Assembly (NCBI GenBank): GCA_964572045.1
Contig: CAZNEI010000008.1
Span: 11,559-75,558 of the forward strand
Direction: 5' to 3'
DNA from: CBDCKR01 sp964572045
GTDB taxonomy: Bacteria; Gemmatimonadota; Gemmatimonadetes; Longimicrobiales; Gaopeijiaceae
Length of the DNA stretch: 64,000 nt
In this document: positions 52,543 through 61,867 of the stretch, piece by piece
Position numbering within the stretch: the stretch's first letter is position 1
How the letters are laid out: the number at the start of each line of letters is the position of its first letter
Program-made: the position numbers and the translations under genes
Notes under the pieces: model-generated
What the model was told of the DNA's origin: nothing
Database searches by the model: none
The model's input: only the letters and a program-made list of their open reading frames with translations

Positions 52543-53712
52543 ATGCCTGTAGCACTTGTGAGTGAACCACGTCCGGCGGTCACCTCGTTGTCTGAAGAGG
52601 AACGCATGTTCCGCGAGGCTGTCAGGGACTTCGCGGAATCAGAGGTCGCCCCGCTTGTCGCCGCCATGGATGAAGCCCAGGAGATCGATCCCTCACTCCT
52701 GCCCATGCTTTTCGAGTTGGGCCTAATGGGAATCGAGGTGCCGGAGGAGTTTGGCGGGGCGGACTCGGGCTTCTTTACGTCCGTGCTGGTCGTGGAGGAG
52801 CTCTCCCGGATCGATCCATCGGTCGCGACGCTGGTCGACGTGCAGAACACCCTCGTCGTCAACGCTATTCAACGCTGGGGGGCGGACGAGCTCAAGGCCC
52901 GCTATTTCCCGCTCCTCGCAAACGAGATGGTGGGGGCGTATGCCCTTTCGGAGCCAGGGAGCGGATCGGACGCATTCGCCCTAACGTGCCGTGCTACGCC
53001 GGACGGGGACGATTGGCTCCTCACCGGTCGGAAGCTCTGGATCACGAACGGGAGCGAGGCGGGCACCTACATCGTCTTCGCGACGGTCGATCCCCAAGCC
53101 GGCTACAGAGGGATCACAGCCTTCATGGTGGATCGCGACTTGGAGGGATTCTCGGTCGGAAAAAAGGAGGACAAGCTGGGCATCCGGGCCTCTTCCACCA
53201 CCGAGATCATCCTTGAGAATGTGAGAGTGCCAGGTCGCAGGGTGCTGGGCGAGGTGGGCCGAGGGTACAAGGTGGCTATCGAGACGCTGAACGAGGGTCG
53301 TATCGGTATCGGCGCACAGATGGTTGGCACCGCTCAAGGAGCGCTGGACCACACGCTCCGGTACGTCCACGAACGCGAGCAGTTCGGCCAGCCCATCGGG
53401 AAGTTCCAGGCCGTGCAGTTTCAGCTGGCCGACGCGGCCACTGACCTTGAGGCCTCTCGGCTCCTGGTTTACAATGCGGCTCGGCTTAAGGATGCCGGTG
53501 GCGACTTCGCCGTACCCGCTGCGATGGCCAAGCTGCACTCATCCAGGATGGCCCAGCGGGTGACGTCCCTGTGCATCGACCTCTTTGGAGGGTACGGGTT
53601 CACCCGCGACTATCCGGTGGAAAAACTGTACCGGGACTCGAAGATCGGCACGATCTACGAGGGGACGACGAACATGCAGCTTCAGACCATCGCCAAGGCT
53701 TTGCTCCGATAA
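52543..53712 (+). CDS. Acyl-CoA dehydrogenase, short/branched-chain type
   Basis: A 389-residue ACAD with normal domains: EEFGGADSGFFTSVLVVEEL, ALSEPGSGSDAFAL (FAD site), LWITNGSEAGTYIVFA and DKLGIRASSTTEIILENVRV. The C-terminal domain has IDLFGGYGFTRDYPVEKLYR and IGTIYEGTTNMQLQTIAKAL; the Glu of YEGTTN is the catalytic base position in most short-chain types. It oxidises short or branched acyl-CoAs with FAD and donates to ETF. The ATG at 52543 is preferred over upstream frames. Its TAA stop overlaps the tatA ATG by one base. Confidence 0.93.
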   Translation: MPVALVSEPRPAVTSLSEEERMFREAVRDFAESEVAPLVAAMDEAQEIDPSLLPMLFELGLMGIEVPEEFGGADSGFFTSVLVVEELSRIDPSVATLVDVQNTLVVNAIQRWGADELKARYFPLLANEMVGAYALSEPGSGSDAFALTCRATPDGDDWLLTGRKLWITNGSEAGTYIVFATVDPQAGYRGITAFMVDRDLEGFSVGKKEDKLGIRASSTTEIILENVRVPGRRVLGEVGRGYKVAIETLNEGRIGIGAQMVGTAQGALDHTLRYVHEREQFGQPIGKFQAVQFQLADAATDLEASRLLVYNAARLKDAGGDFAVPAAMAKLHSSRMAQRVTSLCIDLFGGYGFTRDYPVEKLYRDSKIGTIYEGTTNMQLQTIAKALLR

Positions 53713-53909
53713 TGCCGGGTCTCGGGGTTTGGGAGCTAATCCTCATTTTCCTGGTGGTGATGTTCTTCTTCGGTGCCAAGCGGATACCGGTGATCGGGCG
53801 GGGCCTCGGCGAAGGGATCAGGAACTTCAAGGGTGCGCTCAAGGGAGGCGACGATCCGCCCGCAGACCGCGCGTTGAAGTCGCCCACCGAAGACGACGAC
53901 CAGCAGTAA
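53712..53909 (+). CDS. tatA: Twin-arginine translocase subunit TatA/E family
   Basis: A 65-residue protein with one N-terminal helix (LGVWELILIFLVVMFFFGAK), then the typical amphipathic RIPVIGRGLGEGIRNFKGAL and an acidic tail. It starts at the TAATG junction with the acyl-CoA dehydrogenase. TatA forms the pore that exports folded proteins. The ActB protein in this window has an RR signal. tatC is not in the window. Confidence 0.92.
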   Translation: MPGLGVWELILIFLVVMFFFGAKRIPVIGRGLGEGIRNFKGALKGGDDPPADRALKSPTEDDDQQ

Positions 53910-53927
53910 GCCATTCCCTCTGCTGAG

Positions 53928-54689
53928 GTGTCGTCCCTCCTCGAAAACGTCGTCGTCGTCCTGGACGAGCCCAAGGACGTCGTCAACATAGCCGGGGTGA
54001 TGCGCGTCATGATGAACATGGGGCTGTCTCAGCTCCGGCTGGTGAACCCCGACGAGTACGATCTGCGCCGCATCACTGGCATCGCACACCGAAGCGCAGA
54101 GCTGGCTGGGTCTACGCAGACCTTCGAGACTCTCCGGGACGCCTTGATCGACACGGTGTTCGTGGTCGGCACCTCCGCCCGCCCGCGGACGGCTCCGCGC
54201 AACTACGTGAGGCCCCGGGACGTGGCCCGTAAGGTGGCCCGAAGGGCCCTGCACGGCCCGGTAGCGCTGGTCTTCGGCCGTGAGGATCGTGGGCTCACCA
54301 ACTCAGGTCTGGACCTCTGTCACTCCATCGCCGTGGTCCCTACGGCTACTGCGTACCCCAGCCTCAACCTTGCCCAGGCCTGCCTCGTCCTCTGTTACGA
54401 GGTCCACCTCGCGCTCGTAGAGGAGGCCCCACTCCCGGGTTACAAGCGGGACGCCGGTCCGGCCACGCACGCCGACTTGGAGCAAATGTATGAGGCTTTG
54501 GCCCGCGGCTTCGAGCGCATCGACTTCTTCAAGGGCGATCGACGCCCCGAGGGTGTGCTGCGCACGCTGCGCACGCTGCTCAACCGCGCCGAACCCGACC
54601 TCCGCGAAACCCGCCTTCTGAGCGCCATCGGCTTCGAGATGGAGCGCCACTCGGACCGAGCCAAGATACCTGAGGATCCAGCTGGTTAG
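53928..54689 (+). CDS. TrmH/SpoU (SPOUT) RNA 2'-O-methyltransferase, TrmJ-like
   Basis: A 253-residue SPOUT methyltransferase. It starts VVVVLDEPKDVVNIAGVMRV, a TrmJ-like opening, and has the knot motifs ALVFGREDRGLTNSGL and YPSLNLAQACLVLCYEV. The C-terminal region is helical. Likely it methylates the 2'-OH of a tRNA nucleotide near position 32, but the target is inferred. Start GTG at 53928, 18 bases after tatA, so cotranscription is likely. Confidence 0.88.
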   Translation: MSSLLENVVVVLDEPKDVVNIAGVMRVMMNMGLSQLRLVNPDEYDLRRITGIAHRSAELAGSTQTFETLRDALIDTVFVVGTSARPRTAPRNYVRPRDVARKVARRALHGPVALVFGREDRGLTNSGLDLCHSIAVVPTATAYPSLNLAQACLVLCYEVHLALVEEAPLPGYKRDAGPATHADLEQMYEALARGFERIDFFKGDRRPEGVLRTLRTLLNRAEPDLRETRLLSAIGFEMERHSDRAKIPEDPAG

Positions 54690-54906
54690 GCGCCTTCGCT
54701 TGCTTCGACTTGGTCAGATGCGTGTGTGTCGGCGGTCCTTGGGGGCAGTGGGTCGAGGAGGGAGGTCACCGATACGACACGCTTCCCACCAGAAGCCGAG
54801 CGCCTCGCGGATTCTTCACGGCCCTGATCTGGCCCTCCGCAATGTCCCGGAATGGCGCATGGCCGAGGAACGAGCCCACCCGAAGGTGCGCCGACGACCG
54901 GGTGTC

Positions 54907-54929
54907 CCCGGGCTCACAACGTGCCCGGG
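54907..54929 (-). terminator. Hairpin after the act operon
   Basis: CCCGGGC and GCCCGGG form a 7-bp stem 33 bases after the stop of actF. No T-run is present. The surrounding ~270 bases between actF and the convergent methyltransferase gene hold no supported gene. Confidence 0.4.
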
Positions 54930-54961
54930 CAATGCGGCCCACCCTTTCTCAAGCATGCCGC

Positions 54962-56263
54962 CTACCGGCGCACTCTCACCGGCACCTCACTCTCGAAAGT
55001 CTCCGGATCCACCATCGGCTGCCAGATCTGGACAACCGGGAAGGTCGAGAGGAACCATCGAACCGCGTGGAGGAATGGCCCTAGGAACATGAGCGCGACG
55101 AGGAACTCTGTCGCGCCAAGCGCGGGCTTGGCGTGGTCACGGAGGGACGGGGCCACCATAAGGTGCTTTTCCAGCCAAAGGCCGGCGAAGATCACGAAGG
55201 TGATGGAGCGCAAGAACACGGGGTTCATCTTGGGCTTGCGCCCCATGAGAAAGCCGAAGGGAACGACGAAGCACATCACCACCATCGTCACGGACAGCCC
55301 CCCCCACGGCTCCTCGGCCCGGTGGATGATCCAAGCCTGTTCCCACGGCAGCTTCCCATACCAGATCACGAGGTATTGAGCGAAAAAAAGGTAGGCCCAA
55401 AAGACCGAAAAGGCGAAGGTGAGCTTGCCAAGGTCATGGAGCTGCTGGCGCCCCATGGCCTTATCGAAATAGCCATCCTGCTTCTTTAGCAGCGTGACGG
55501 CACAAGCAGTCGCCGCGATGCCGCTCCAGAACGCGCCCATGAAGAACCACGGACCCATCATCGTGCTGAACCAGTGAGGCTCCAGCGACATGACCCAGTC
55601 GTAGGAAAGGAGGCTCAACGTAATCGCGTAGAGGATGACGAAGCCGGGCGCGAGCTTTGTCATGCGCCGGTAGGAATGCACCTCTTCGGCTTCCTGGCCC
55701 CTCCAGCCCTGCGTCAGTCGCGCGCGCCACGCCGCTCGTCCCGGATCCGCGTCGCTGGCGTCCGTGACCAAACCCATGTCCGGACGGAGGGCGAGATAAG
55801 CAAAATAGAGCGAAACGCCGAATAGGACCGCCACGCCGATTAGGTTTCGGGTCACGAGGAACGGCATATTGAGGTACGCCGCCTTCTTCTGGAGAATCGG
55901 ATCGTGCGGAATCTCCTCGATCCACGGAAAAAAAGACTCCCCGAGCCCCAGCATGGGGAGAAGCATGACGAACGAGATCGGGAGGAAGGCCACGAACGAG
56001 AGGCTGACCCGGCGCACCGACCAATTCCACTTTGACTTCGTGATCCAGGTCGCCACAGCCAGAAGCATGGCCCCCATCGACAACGCCGTAAAGAAGAGCC
56101 AGTTCGAGACGTACGCCTCCCAGGTGCGGCCCGAGTCGGTAACCAGGCCGAAGATGAACCCCGCCAGACCCAGGACAAACGTGGCCAGAAAGAGCCTGTC
56201 GGCTCGCTTGGAGCGGGGCAGGTAGCGAACCGGGATTTCGGTGGGGACCGCTATCTGGCTCAT
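54962..56263 (-). CDS. actF: Alternative complex III subunit ActF (membrane quinol-oxidoreductase subunit)
   Basis: A 433-residue protein with ten predicted helices. It shares the pattern of the second NrfD-like ACIII subunit but lacks the classical NrfD motifs: LFFTALSMGAMLLAVATWIT, LSLLSYDWVMSLEPHWFSTM and FFAQYLVIWYGKLP. ACIII oxidises quinol and reduces a periplasmic cytochrome or HiPIP. It is the last gene of the operon, three bases from actE. Confidence 0.9.
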   Translation of the reverse strand: MSQIAVPTEIPVRYLPRSKRADRLFLATFVLGLAGFIFGLVTDSGRTWEAYVSNWLFFTALSMGAMLLAVATWITKSKWNWSVRRVSLSFVAFLPISFVMLLPMLGLGESFFPWIEEIPHDPILQKKAAYLNMPFLVTRNLIGVAVLFGVSLYFAYLALRPDMGLVTDASDADPGRAAWRARLTQGWRGQEAEEVHSYRRMTKLAPGFVILYAITLSLLSYDWVMSLEPHWFSTMMGPWFFMGAFWSGIAATACAVTLLKKQDGYFDKAMGRQQLHDLGKLTFAFSVFWAYLFFAQYLVIWYGKLPWEQAWIIHRAEEPWGGLSVTMVVMCFVVPFGFLMGRKPKMNPVFLRSITFVIFAGLWLEKHLMVAPSLRDHAKPALGATEFLVALMFLGPFLHAVRWFLSTFPVVQIWQPMVDPETFESEVPVRVRR

Positions 56264-56266
56264 CAG

Positions 56267-56890
56267 CTACTCGCCTCCACCCGCCTGCGGCGGCGGCGGG
56301 TTGCCCGCTTGCCGTTGCAGCACGCGGACGTAGTTCACGATGTTCCAGCGATCGAAGTGGCTAATCTGGTGTCCGTAGGGGGGCATCAGGCCGCGTCCGA
56401 CCCGGATGATCCCGTAGATGTATCCGTTGCTGTACGCCGCGACCACTGGGCCCGACAGGTTGTATGCCGTCAGCAGCGGGTACTTGTCGACGATGAACGC
56501 TTGGGCTCCCACGCCCTCTTCGCCGTGGCAAACGGCACACATGCGGTGGAATAGCTCCTCCCCTCTGGCTAGCGAGGCCTCGGTCGCCGCCACCGGGTTG
56601 GGCAACGCCTGGACGATGGGCTGGAAAAGGTCGGCCTGGGTAAAGGGGGGCGCATTGACCCCCCGCTCGGGCTGTCCGGTGTTCAGCTGGCCGGGCCCAG
56701 GAGTGATGTTGCCCGCCGCGAACGGCACGCTGTTGGGAGCTGGAGCCAGCGTCTTCTCGTAGGGATCGAAGGACCGGGAGTCACGCATGTGGCGGCCGAA
56801 GATCTCAGCCATCACGTCGTCTAGGGGGCTGCAGCCAGTGGTCGCATAGAACAGCAGTAACACCACGCCCGGGCGTGTCCTAGCGAGCAT
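56267..56890 (-). CDS. actE: Alternative complex III subunit ActE (monoheme cytochrome c lipoprotein)
   Basis: A 207-residue protein. It has a lipobox-like signal (VVLLLFYATTGCSPL) and a single CxxCH in HRMCAVCHGEEGVG, with GLMPPYGHQISHFDRWNIVN carrying the Met ligand (LMPPYGH). It carries electrons out of ACIII. Its start overlaps the actD stop by 11 bases. Confidence 0.92.
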   Translation of the reverse strand: MLARTRPGVVLLLFYATTGCSPLDDVMAEIFGRHMRDSRSFDPYEKTLAPAPNSVPFAAGNITPGPGQLNTGQPERGVNAPPFTQADLFQPIVQALPNPVAATEASLARGEELFHRMCAVCHGEEGVGAQAFIVDKYPLLTAYNLSGPVVAAYSNGYIYGIIRVGRGLMPPYGHQISHFDRWNIVNYVRVLQRQAGNPPPPQAGGGE

Positions 56891-57416
56891 GGCTCACCCC
56901 CGCAGGATTCTCCCGCAGCTCCAAAGGCTCCTGTCCCTGCAATATCTCCTTCGCCTCGCCGATACGATCAGGAGGGGCGGTCACGTAGACTCCGAACTGA
57001 CCGGCGCTGAACTCCGGATCGTACACCACCATCGGCTTCACGTAGGGAAGCCGGCTGTTGATGAAGAGCCCGATCACTGTGGCCAACGCTCCGAAGAGAA
57101 CAGCCATCTCGAAAGCGATCGGCACATAAGCGGGTATCGAGAGGATCGGCTTGCCTCCCGTGACCAGCGGCCAGTCCATCGACGTGAATGAGGTGAGGGC
57201 GAAACCTCCGGCCGCGCCGCAGAGTCCTCCGGTGAGCGTCCACACACGCACGGGGCTTTGACCGTAGCCGAGAGCCTCTTCGATGTGGTGATCGGGATAG
57301 GGCATGTAGGCAGTGATCTGTCCCAGCCCGGCCCCCCTCAGCTCTTCGATCGCGCCGACAGCTGAATCCACATACTCGTAGGAGGCCAGAAGGCCGGTGT
57401 TGGTTGTAGGGCTCAT
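56880..57416 (-). CDS. actD: Alternative complex III subunit ActD (DUF3341)
   Basis: A 178-residue membrane protein. It starts MSPTTNTGLLASYEYVDSA, followed by a ferredoxin-like N-domain (GLGQITAYMPYPDHHIEEAL) and two membrane helices. The PDHHIEEAL and LTGGLCGAAGGFALT segments are the DUF3341 signature. The ATG at 57416 overlaps the actC stop by 4 bases. A longer in-frame start would run into actC sequence and is wrong. Confidence 0.9.
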   Translation of the reverse strand: MSPTTNTGLLASYEYVDSAVGAIEELRGAGLGQITAYMPYPDHHIEEALGYGQSPVRVWTLTGGLCGAAGGFALTSFTSMDWPLVTGGKPILSIPAYVPIAFEMAVLFGALATVIGLFINSRLPYVKPMVVYDPEFSAGQFGVYVTAPPDRIGEAKEILQGQEPLELRENPAGVSHAR

Positions 57417-58804
57417 CTTCCACTCCCGGTCCCCAGGGGATGGGCCGGCCCCGCGGTGCGCATGGGTGTGGGCAGCACCTCCTTGAGCTCCGCAATGGCG
57501 ACGGGCGGAAGCAGGCGCGTGAACAGGAGGAACCAGAAGCCGAACCAAGCGAAGCTCCCGAGCCCGAGCCCCATCTCGACGAGCGACGGCCTGTAGACAC
57601 CCCAAGCGAACGGCTCGTACTCGTGGTGCAGAGAGGTGACGATGATCACGTAGCGCTCGAACCACATCCCGATGTTGATGAAGATCGAGATTACGAAGAG
57701 CGCAGGGATCGAATACCTCACGCGTTTCAACCAGAGCAGTCCCGGGATCATCCCGTTGCAGATGAGCATGATCCAGGCGGCCCACCAGTAGTGGCCGAAG
57801 AGCCGGTGCCAGAACGCAGCGCGCTCCACCTCCTCGCCGCTGTACCAAGCCATGAAGAATTCTGAGAGATAGGCGTAGAGGACGATCAACGATGTCAGAA
57901 GACAGAGCTTCGCCATCGCGTCATAGTGTTTTGTGGTGAGGTAGGCCTCGAAACCGAAGACCTTCCTGAGGGGCACCGTGAGCGTGATCACCATTGCCAC
58001 GCCAGAGAAGATCGCTCCTGCCACGAAGTAGGGCGCAAAGATGGTGGCGTGCCAACCCGGCACGATGGCCATCGCGAAGTCCCAGGAGACCACGGAGTGA
58101 ACGGAGAGGACCAGAGGGGTCGCCAAGGCAGCCAGGAAGATGTAAGCCTTCCCGAAGTGGTGCCACTCCCGGTCGGTGCCGCGCCACCCAAGCGATACGA
58201 CCTTGTATAGTTTCTTTCTCCAGCCGGTTGCGGCATCGCGAGCCGCGGCGAGGTCGGGGATCGTCCCCAGGTAAAAGAACACCGCCGAGACCGTAAAGTA
58301 GGTGGTCACGGCGAAGACATCCCACACGAGCGGTGACCGGAAGTTGGGCCAGAGGAAGCGGCTGTTCGGATACGGAATAAGCCAATAGGCGTACCAGACC
58401 CGACCGACGTGGATGAGCGGAAAGAGCCCGGCGGTCATGACCGCGAATACGGTCATCGCCTCCGCAGCTCTGTAGATCGACTGGCGCCAGGGTGCCCGGA
58501 AGAGGAATAGGATCGCAGAGATCAGCGTCCCGGAGTGGGCGATGCCGACCCAGAATACAAACGAGGTGATGTACACCCCCCAACCCACCGGGCTTGTCAG
58601 CCCGCTCACGCCGATACCCTTCCACATCTGCAAGCCCCAGGACCCGAAGAAGATCCCGAGTCCCGCCAGCGCCAGAGCGAAGAGCAGCCACCAGCCGAGG
58701 CGCGGCCGATCGAGAGCCCTCAGGACATCCCGGTTGACCTCCCTGAGGCTATGGACGTCTGGATGAGGAACGGCGCCCCGCGGTTCGTCAGTGGAGATCG
58801 CCAT
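57413..58804 (-). CDS. actC: Alternative complex III subunit ActC (NrfD-like quinol-binding membrane protein)
   Basis: A 463-residue protein with ten helices. The NrfD pattern is GVYITSFVFWVGIAHSGTLI, FRAPWRQSIYRAAEAMTVFA and VWDVFAVTTYFTVSAVFFY. This subunit carries the quinol site and the proton path. The ATG at 58804 overlaps the actB stop by one base (TGATG). Confidence 0.93.
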   Translation of the reverse strand: MAISTDEPRGAVPHPDVHSLREVNRDVLRALDRPRLGWWLLFALALAGLGIFFGSWGLQMWKGIGVSGLTSPVGWGVYITSFVFWVGIAHSGTLISAILFLFRAPWRQSIYRAAEAMTVFAVMTAGLFPLIHVGRVWYAYWLIPYPNSRFLWPNFRSPLVWDVFAVTTYFTVSAVFFYLGTIPDLAAARDAATGWRKKLYKVVSLGWRGTDREWHHFGKAYIFLAALATPLVLSVHSVVSWDFAMAIVPGWHATIFAPYFVAGAIFSGVAMVITLTVPLRKVFGFEAYLTTKHYDAMAKLCLLTSLIVLYAYLSEFFMAWYSGEEVERAAFWHRLFGHYWWAAWIMLICNGMIPGLLWLKRVRYSIPALFVISIFINIGMWFERYVIIVTSLHHEYEPFAWGVYRPSLVEMGLGLGSFAWFGFWFLLFTRLLPPVAIAELKEVLPTPMRTAGPAHPLGTGSGR

Positions 58805-61800
58805 CAATGCGCGTCCGATTCCACTTCGTGAAACGTCACCTTCTTCAAGTAGCTCACGGCAGGTTGAGTGTTGACGAGCTCGTCCAGCACCCGATAGGCC
58901 CTCTCGTTCTGGGCTGACCGGGCCACCGCGGCGCCGGGATCACGGATGTTGCCGAAGACGATCGCCTCAGCAGGGCAGCTCTGCTGGCAGGCGGTCACGA
59001 TGTCACCGTCCCGTAGCACGCTACCCTCGACGGCGGCGCGGTCCTCGGCGCCCCTGATGCGATGGATGCAGAACGAGCACTTCTCCATCACGCCGTTCTC
59101 CCGCACCGTCACGTCGGGGTTGAAGGCCCAGTTCAGGGGTTCGGGTGCATGGCCCAGACCTTCGTACACGGGCTCCTCGTCTGTGTACGTGTACCAGTTG
59201 AAGACCCGTACCTTGTAGGGACAGTTGTTCAGGCAATAGCGCGTCCCGACGCACCGGTTGTAGACCTGGGTGTTGATGCCGTCAGGTGTGTGGTAAGTGG
59301 CGAAGACCGGGCAGACCGGTTCGCAGGGCGCGTTGCCGCAGTGTTGGCAGAGCATCGGAAGAAAGCGCACGTCCACCGGGCCTGCATGGTGGGCGTCCAC
59401 AGCCTCATAGTATCGCTCCAGGCGAATCCACCCCATGTCCCGCCCCATCGCCACTTGCTGCTCGCCGACCCACGCCACGTTGTTCTCGGCTTGGCACGCC
59501 GTGACACACGCGCTGCACCCCGTGCACTTGTCGAGGTCAATCGTCATTGCCCATCGGGGCTCCTCCTGGTCACCGTACTCCCCATGTCGGGCGCCTCGGA
59601 GCGGGAAATCCTCCGCACGACCCTCCGTCACCACCGGCACGAACCCGCCGACTTCCTGGAGCTCCTGCAGCGGTCCGTGCGCCCCTTCCGTCTCGGTCGG
59701 CACGGCCTCGGCATTCAGCGCTGCCAAGGCGACAGCGGGTGCGATCGGCCGATTGCTCTGGCTGTCCGAGCCCGAGATGGAGGCCATGCGCATGCGACGC
59801 CCCGTGGGTTTGACCGTGACGCGGGTGGCAAAGTGCACGAGGGCTCCAGACAGCGCCTCGAATTCCGGAGGAAGCAGGTCGAGAGGGTTCACGCCGGTCT
59901 CGTCCGCGAAGCGGCCGGCACCCTCGTGCCCACCTCCCATCGGTACGGCGACCACATCGTCGCGGATGCCGGGGTACGTCCAAACGGGCACCTCGACCGA
60001 GCCGTAATCGGTCGAGAGCGTTACCAGATCTCCGTCCCTAAGCCCTGTGGCCTCCGCCCGACTGGGGTGCATCTCGACCCAGGAGTGCCAGGTGATCTTA
60101 CTCACCGGATCTGGTAGTTCTTGGAGCCAAGGCCGGTTCGCGTTCAGCGATCCGTCGCCGAAGCGTGGAGACGGGTACACCATCAAGTGGAGGTCGCCCT
60201 GACCGTCGAAGTCCGGAGGGTCGAAGACGAGGGCGCGGTCCGGCTGCCGCAGCTGCTCCGATACTCCGGTTGGGGTCGTTCCGATCTCCGCCATTCCACT
60301 CTTCAACGCCTCTTGCCAAAAGGCTTCGAAGTCGGTGAGGCCAGCAGAGGCACTCAAGGTTCGCCACCGCGCGCGGAGCCACTCATAGAACGTGGCCGAG
60401 CCAGGGTCCTGATTCATCCGCCTCCCCACAGACAGGAGCACATCTCCCGCCTGCTTGCAGTCGAAGAGAGGGACGGGCTGCATCGCGGGCTGTCGGAGAG
60501 CCATAAGGTTGGGGTGGACCGACGAGTCGCCCCAAGATTCCAAGAAGTGGCGGTCGGGCAGGATCAGGTCCGAGAGCGCAGCTGTCTCGTCCGGGGCAGT
60601 GGCGAAGGACACCTTGAAGGGCACACTCTCGAAGGCCTCTCGGAATCCGGAGGAGCGTGGCATGGAATACACCGGATTCGCGCCGTGGACCATGATGACG
60701 TCGACCGCGCCGCTCTCGATCTCGACCTGTATCCGGCGCACTCCATCGTGCCCGAACACGGGCGCACTCATCTGCGGGGAGTTGTAATGCACCGTTTGCC
60801 CAACGTTGCCGGCCACAGCATTCAGGATCGCTACAGCCAAGTTGGCGGCCGTTGCGTTCCGATGTTGGCCAGCCACACCCGGTCCGAGCGCCAGGCTAGG
60901 GCTCTCATCGGCGAATCGAAGCGCGACCTCGCGGATGCTCTCGGAGGCGATGCCGGTGGCATCCGCAACGTTCTCAGGAGTGTAGGCGCTGACGATGTCG
61001 CGGTAAGGACCTGCAGTGGCGCCGGCTCCAGAGATGACGTTCGCCATGGCGAGGGCGACGAGTGACTCGCTCCCCGGCCTTACCGGGAACCACTCATCCG
61101 CGTTCTGGCCGGTCAACGAGAGCCTCGGGCTCACGAAGACGAAGCGCCCCTTCGCACCCTGCTCCCTGACGCCGCTCATGCGGGCAAAGGCGCGCCCGTC
61201 TCGCACCGGCGAGAGCCAACTCTCCAGGAAATCCGCGCCGAAGGAGACCAGGAAGCGCGCCGCCGCGATATCGTGCCACGGAATCACATCCCGTCCGAAT
61301 GCAATCCGCCCGGCCTCGCGAAGCGGGGCCTCGGCAAGAGCGTCGACGCGTCTCACCGCTCCACCGGTTGCTCCAGCGAACTCCTCGAAAACCGCCATAA
61401 GCGCAGGCCCGGCGAAGCCGGTCAAGAGGACGTGCTGCGCCGCCGCGCCGAGGCGCTCGGCCAGTATCTGCTCTGCCTCGTCCCAGGAGACGGGGCGCAT
61501 CTCACCGTCTTGGCGGAGCATCGGGCCTCCAAAACGGTCGGGGTTGTAGAGTCCCTGAATACTGGAGTGTCCCCGTGAACAGAGTGCTCCTCCGGAAACC
61601 GGATGTCCGGGGTTGCCCTCGACCTTAACCACTCGCCCCTCACGCGTGCGCACCCACATTCCGCAGCCGGCTTCACACTCGCCACACACGGAGGTGTACC
61701 ACGTCGCCACCCCCGGGGTGATCTCCTCGGGCGGCACTACGTACGGAAGCAGCCGTTCGACGCCCTCGGTGGAACAACCTGCGAGGCCAGCGCCGGCCCC

Positions 61801-61851
61801 TCCCGCACCGAGAACCTTCAGAAAGTCGCGTCTCTTCAGTCCGTTGCTCAT
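58804..61851 (-). CDS. actB: Alternative complex III subunit ActB (fused molybdopterin-like and iron-sulfur subunit)
   Basis: A protein of about 1015 residues. A Tat signal (LKRRDFLKVLGAGG) starts it. The first ~700 residues are molybdopterin-oxidoreductase-like, with CGECEAGCGMWVRTREGRVV at its start and a further Cys in GGALCSRGHSS. The C-terminal ~280 residues form a 4Fe-4S ferredoxin-like subunit with repeated Cys groups: CTGCSACVTACQAEN, CQHCGNAPCEPVCPV and CVGTRYCLNNCPYKV. ACIII ActB lacks the Mo cofactor in known cases. It is translationally coupled to actC. Confidence 0.95.
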   Translation of the reverse strand: MSNGLKRRDFLKVLGAGGAGAGLAGCSTEGVERLLPYVVPPEEITPGVATWYTSVCGECEAGCGMWVRTREGRVVKVEGNPGHPVSGGALCSRGHSSIQGLYNPDRFGGPMLRQDGEMRPVSWDEAEQILAERLGAAAQHVLLTGFAGPALMAVFEEFAGATGGAVRRVDALAEAPLREAGRIAFGRDVIPWHDIAAARFLVSFGADFLESWLSPVRDGRAFARMSGVREQGAKGRFVFVSPRLSLTGQNADEWFPVRPGSESLVALAMANVISGAGATAGPYRDIVSAYTPENVADATGIASESIREVALRFADESPSLALGPGVAGQHRNATAANLAVAILNAVAGNVGQTVHYNSPQMSAPVFGHDGVRRIQVEIESGAVDVIMVHGANPVYSMPRSSGFREAFESVPFKVSFATAPDETAALSDLILPDRHFLESWGDSSVHPNLMALRQPAMQPVPLFDCKQAGDVLLSVGRRMNQDPGSATFYEWLRARWRTLSASAGLTDFEAFWQEALKSGMAEIGTTPTGVSEQLRQPDRALVFDPPDFDGQGDLHLMVYPSPRFGDGSLNANRPWLQELPDPVSKITWHSWVEMHPSRAEATGLRDGDLVTLSTDYGSVEVPVWTYPGIRDDVVAVPMGGGHEGAGRFADETGVNPLDLLPPEFEALSGALVHFATRVTVKPTGRRMRMASISGSDSQSNRPIAPAVALAALNAEAVPTETEGAHGPLQELQEVGGFVPVVTEGRAEDFPLRGARHGEYGDQEEPRWAMTIDLDKCTGCSACVTACQAENNVAWVGEQQVAMGRDMGWIRLERYYEAVDAHHAGPVDVRFLPMLCQHCGNAPCEPVCPVFATYHTPDGINTQVYNRCVGTRYCLNNCPYKVRVFNWYTYTDEEPVYEGLGHAPEPLNWAFNPDVTVRENGVMEKCSFCIHRIRGAEDRAAVEGSVLRDGDIVTACQQSCPAEAIVFGNIRDPGAAVARSAQNERAYRVLDELVNTQPAVSYLKKVTFHEVESDAH

Positions 61852-61867
61852 CGAGTCGGTTCCGGCA

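Noticed and set aside
56880..57848. Longer start for actD (322 codons)
   Set aside because: The extra residues lie inside actC; DUF3341 proteins of this group begin at the ATG at 57416.
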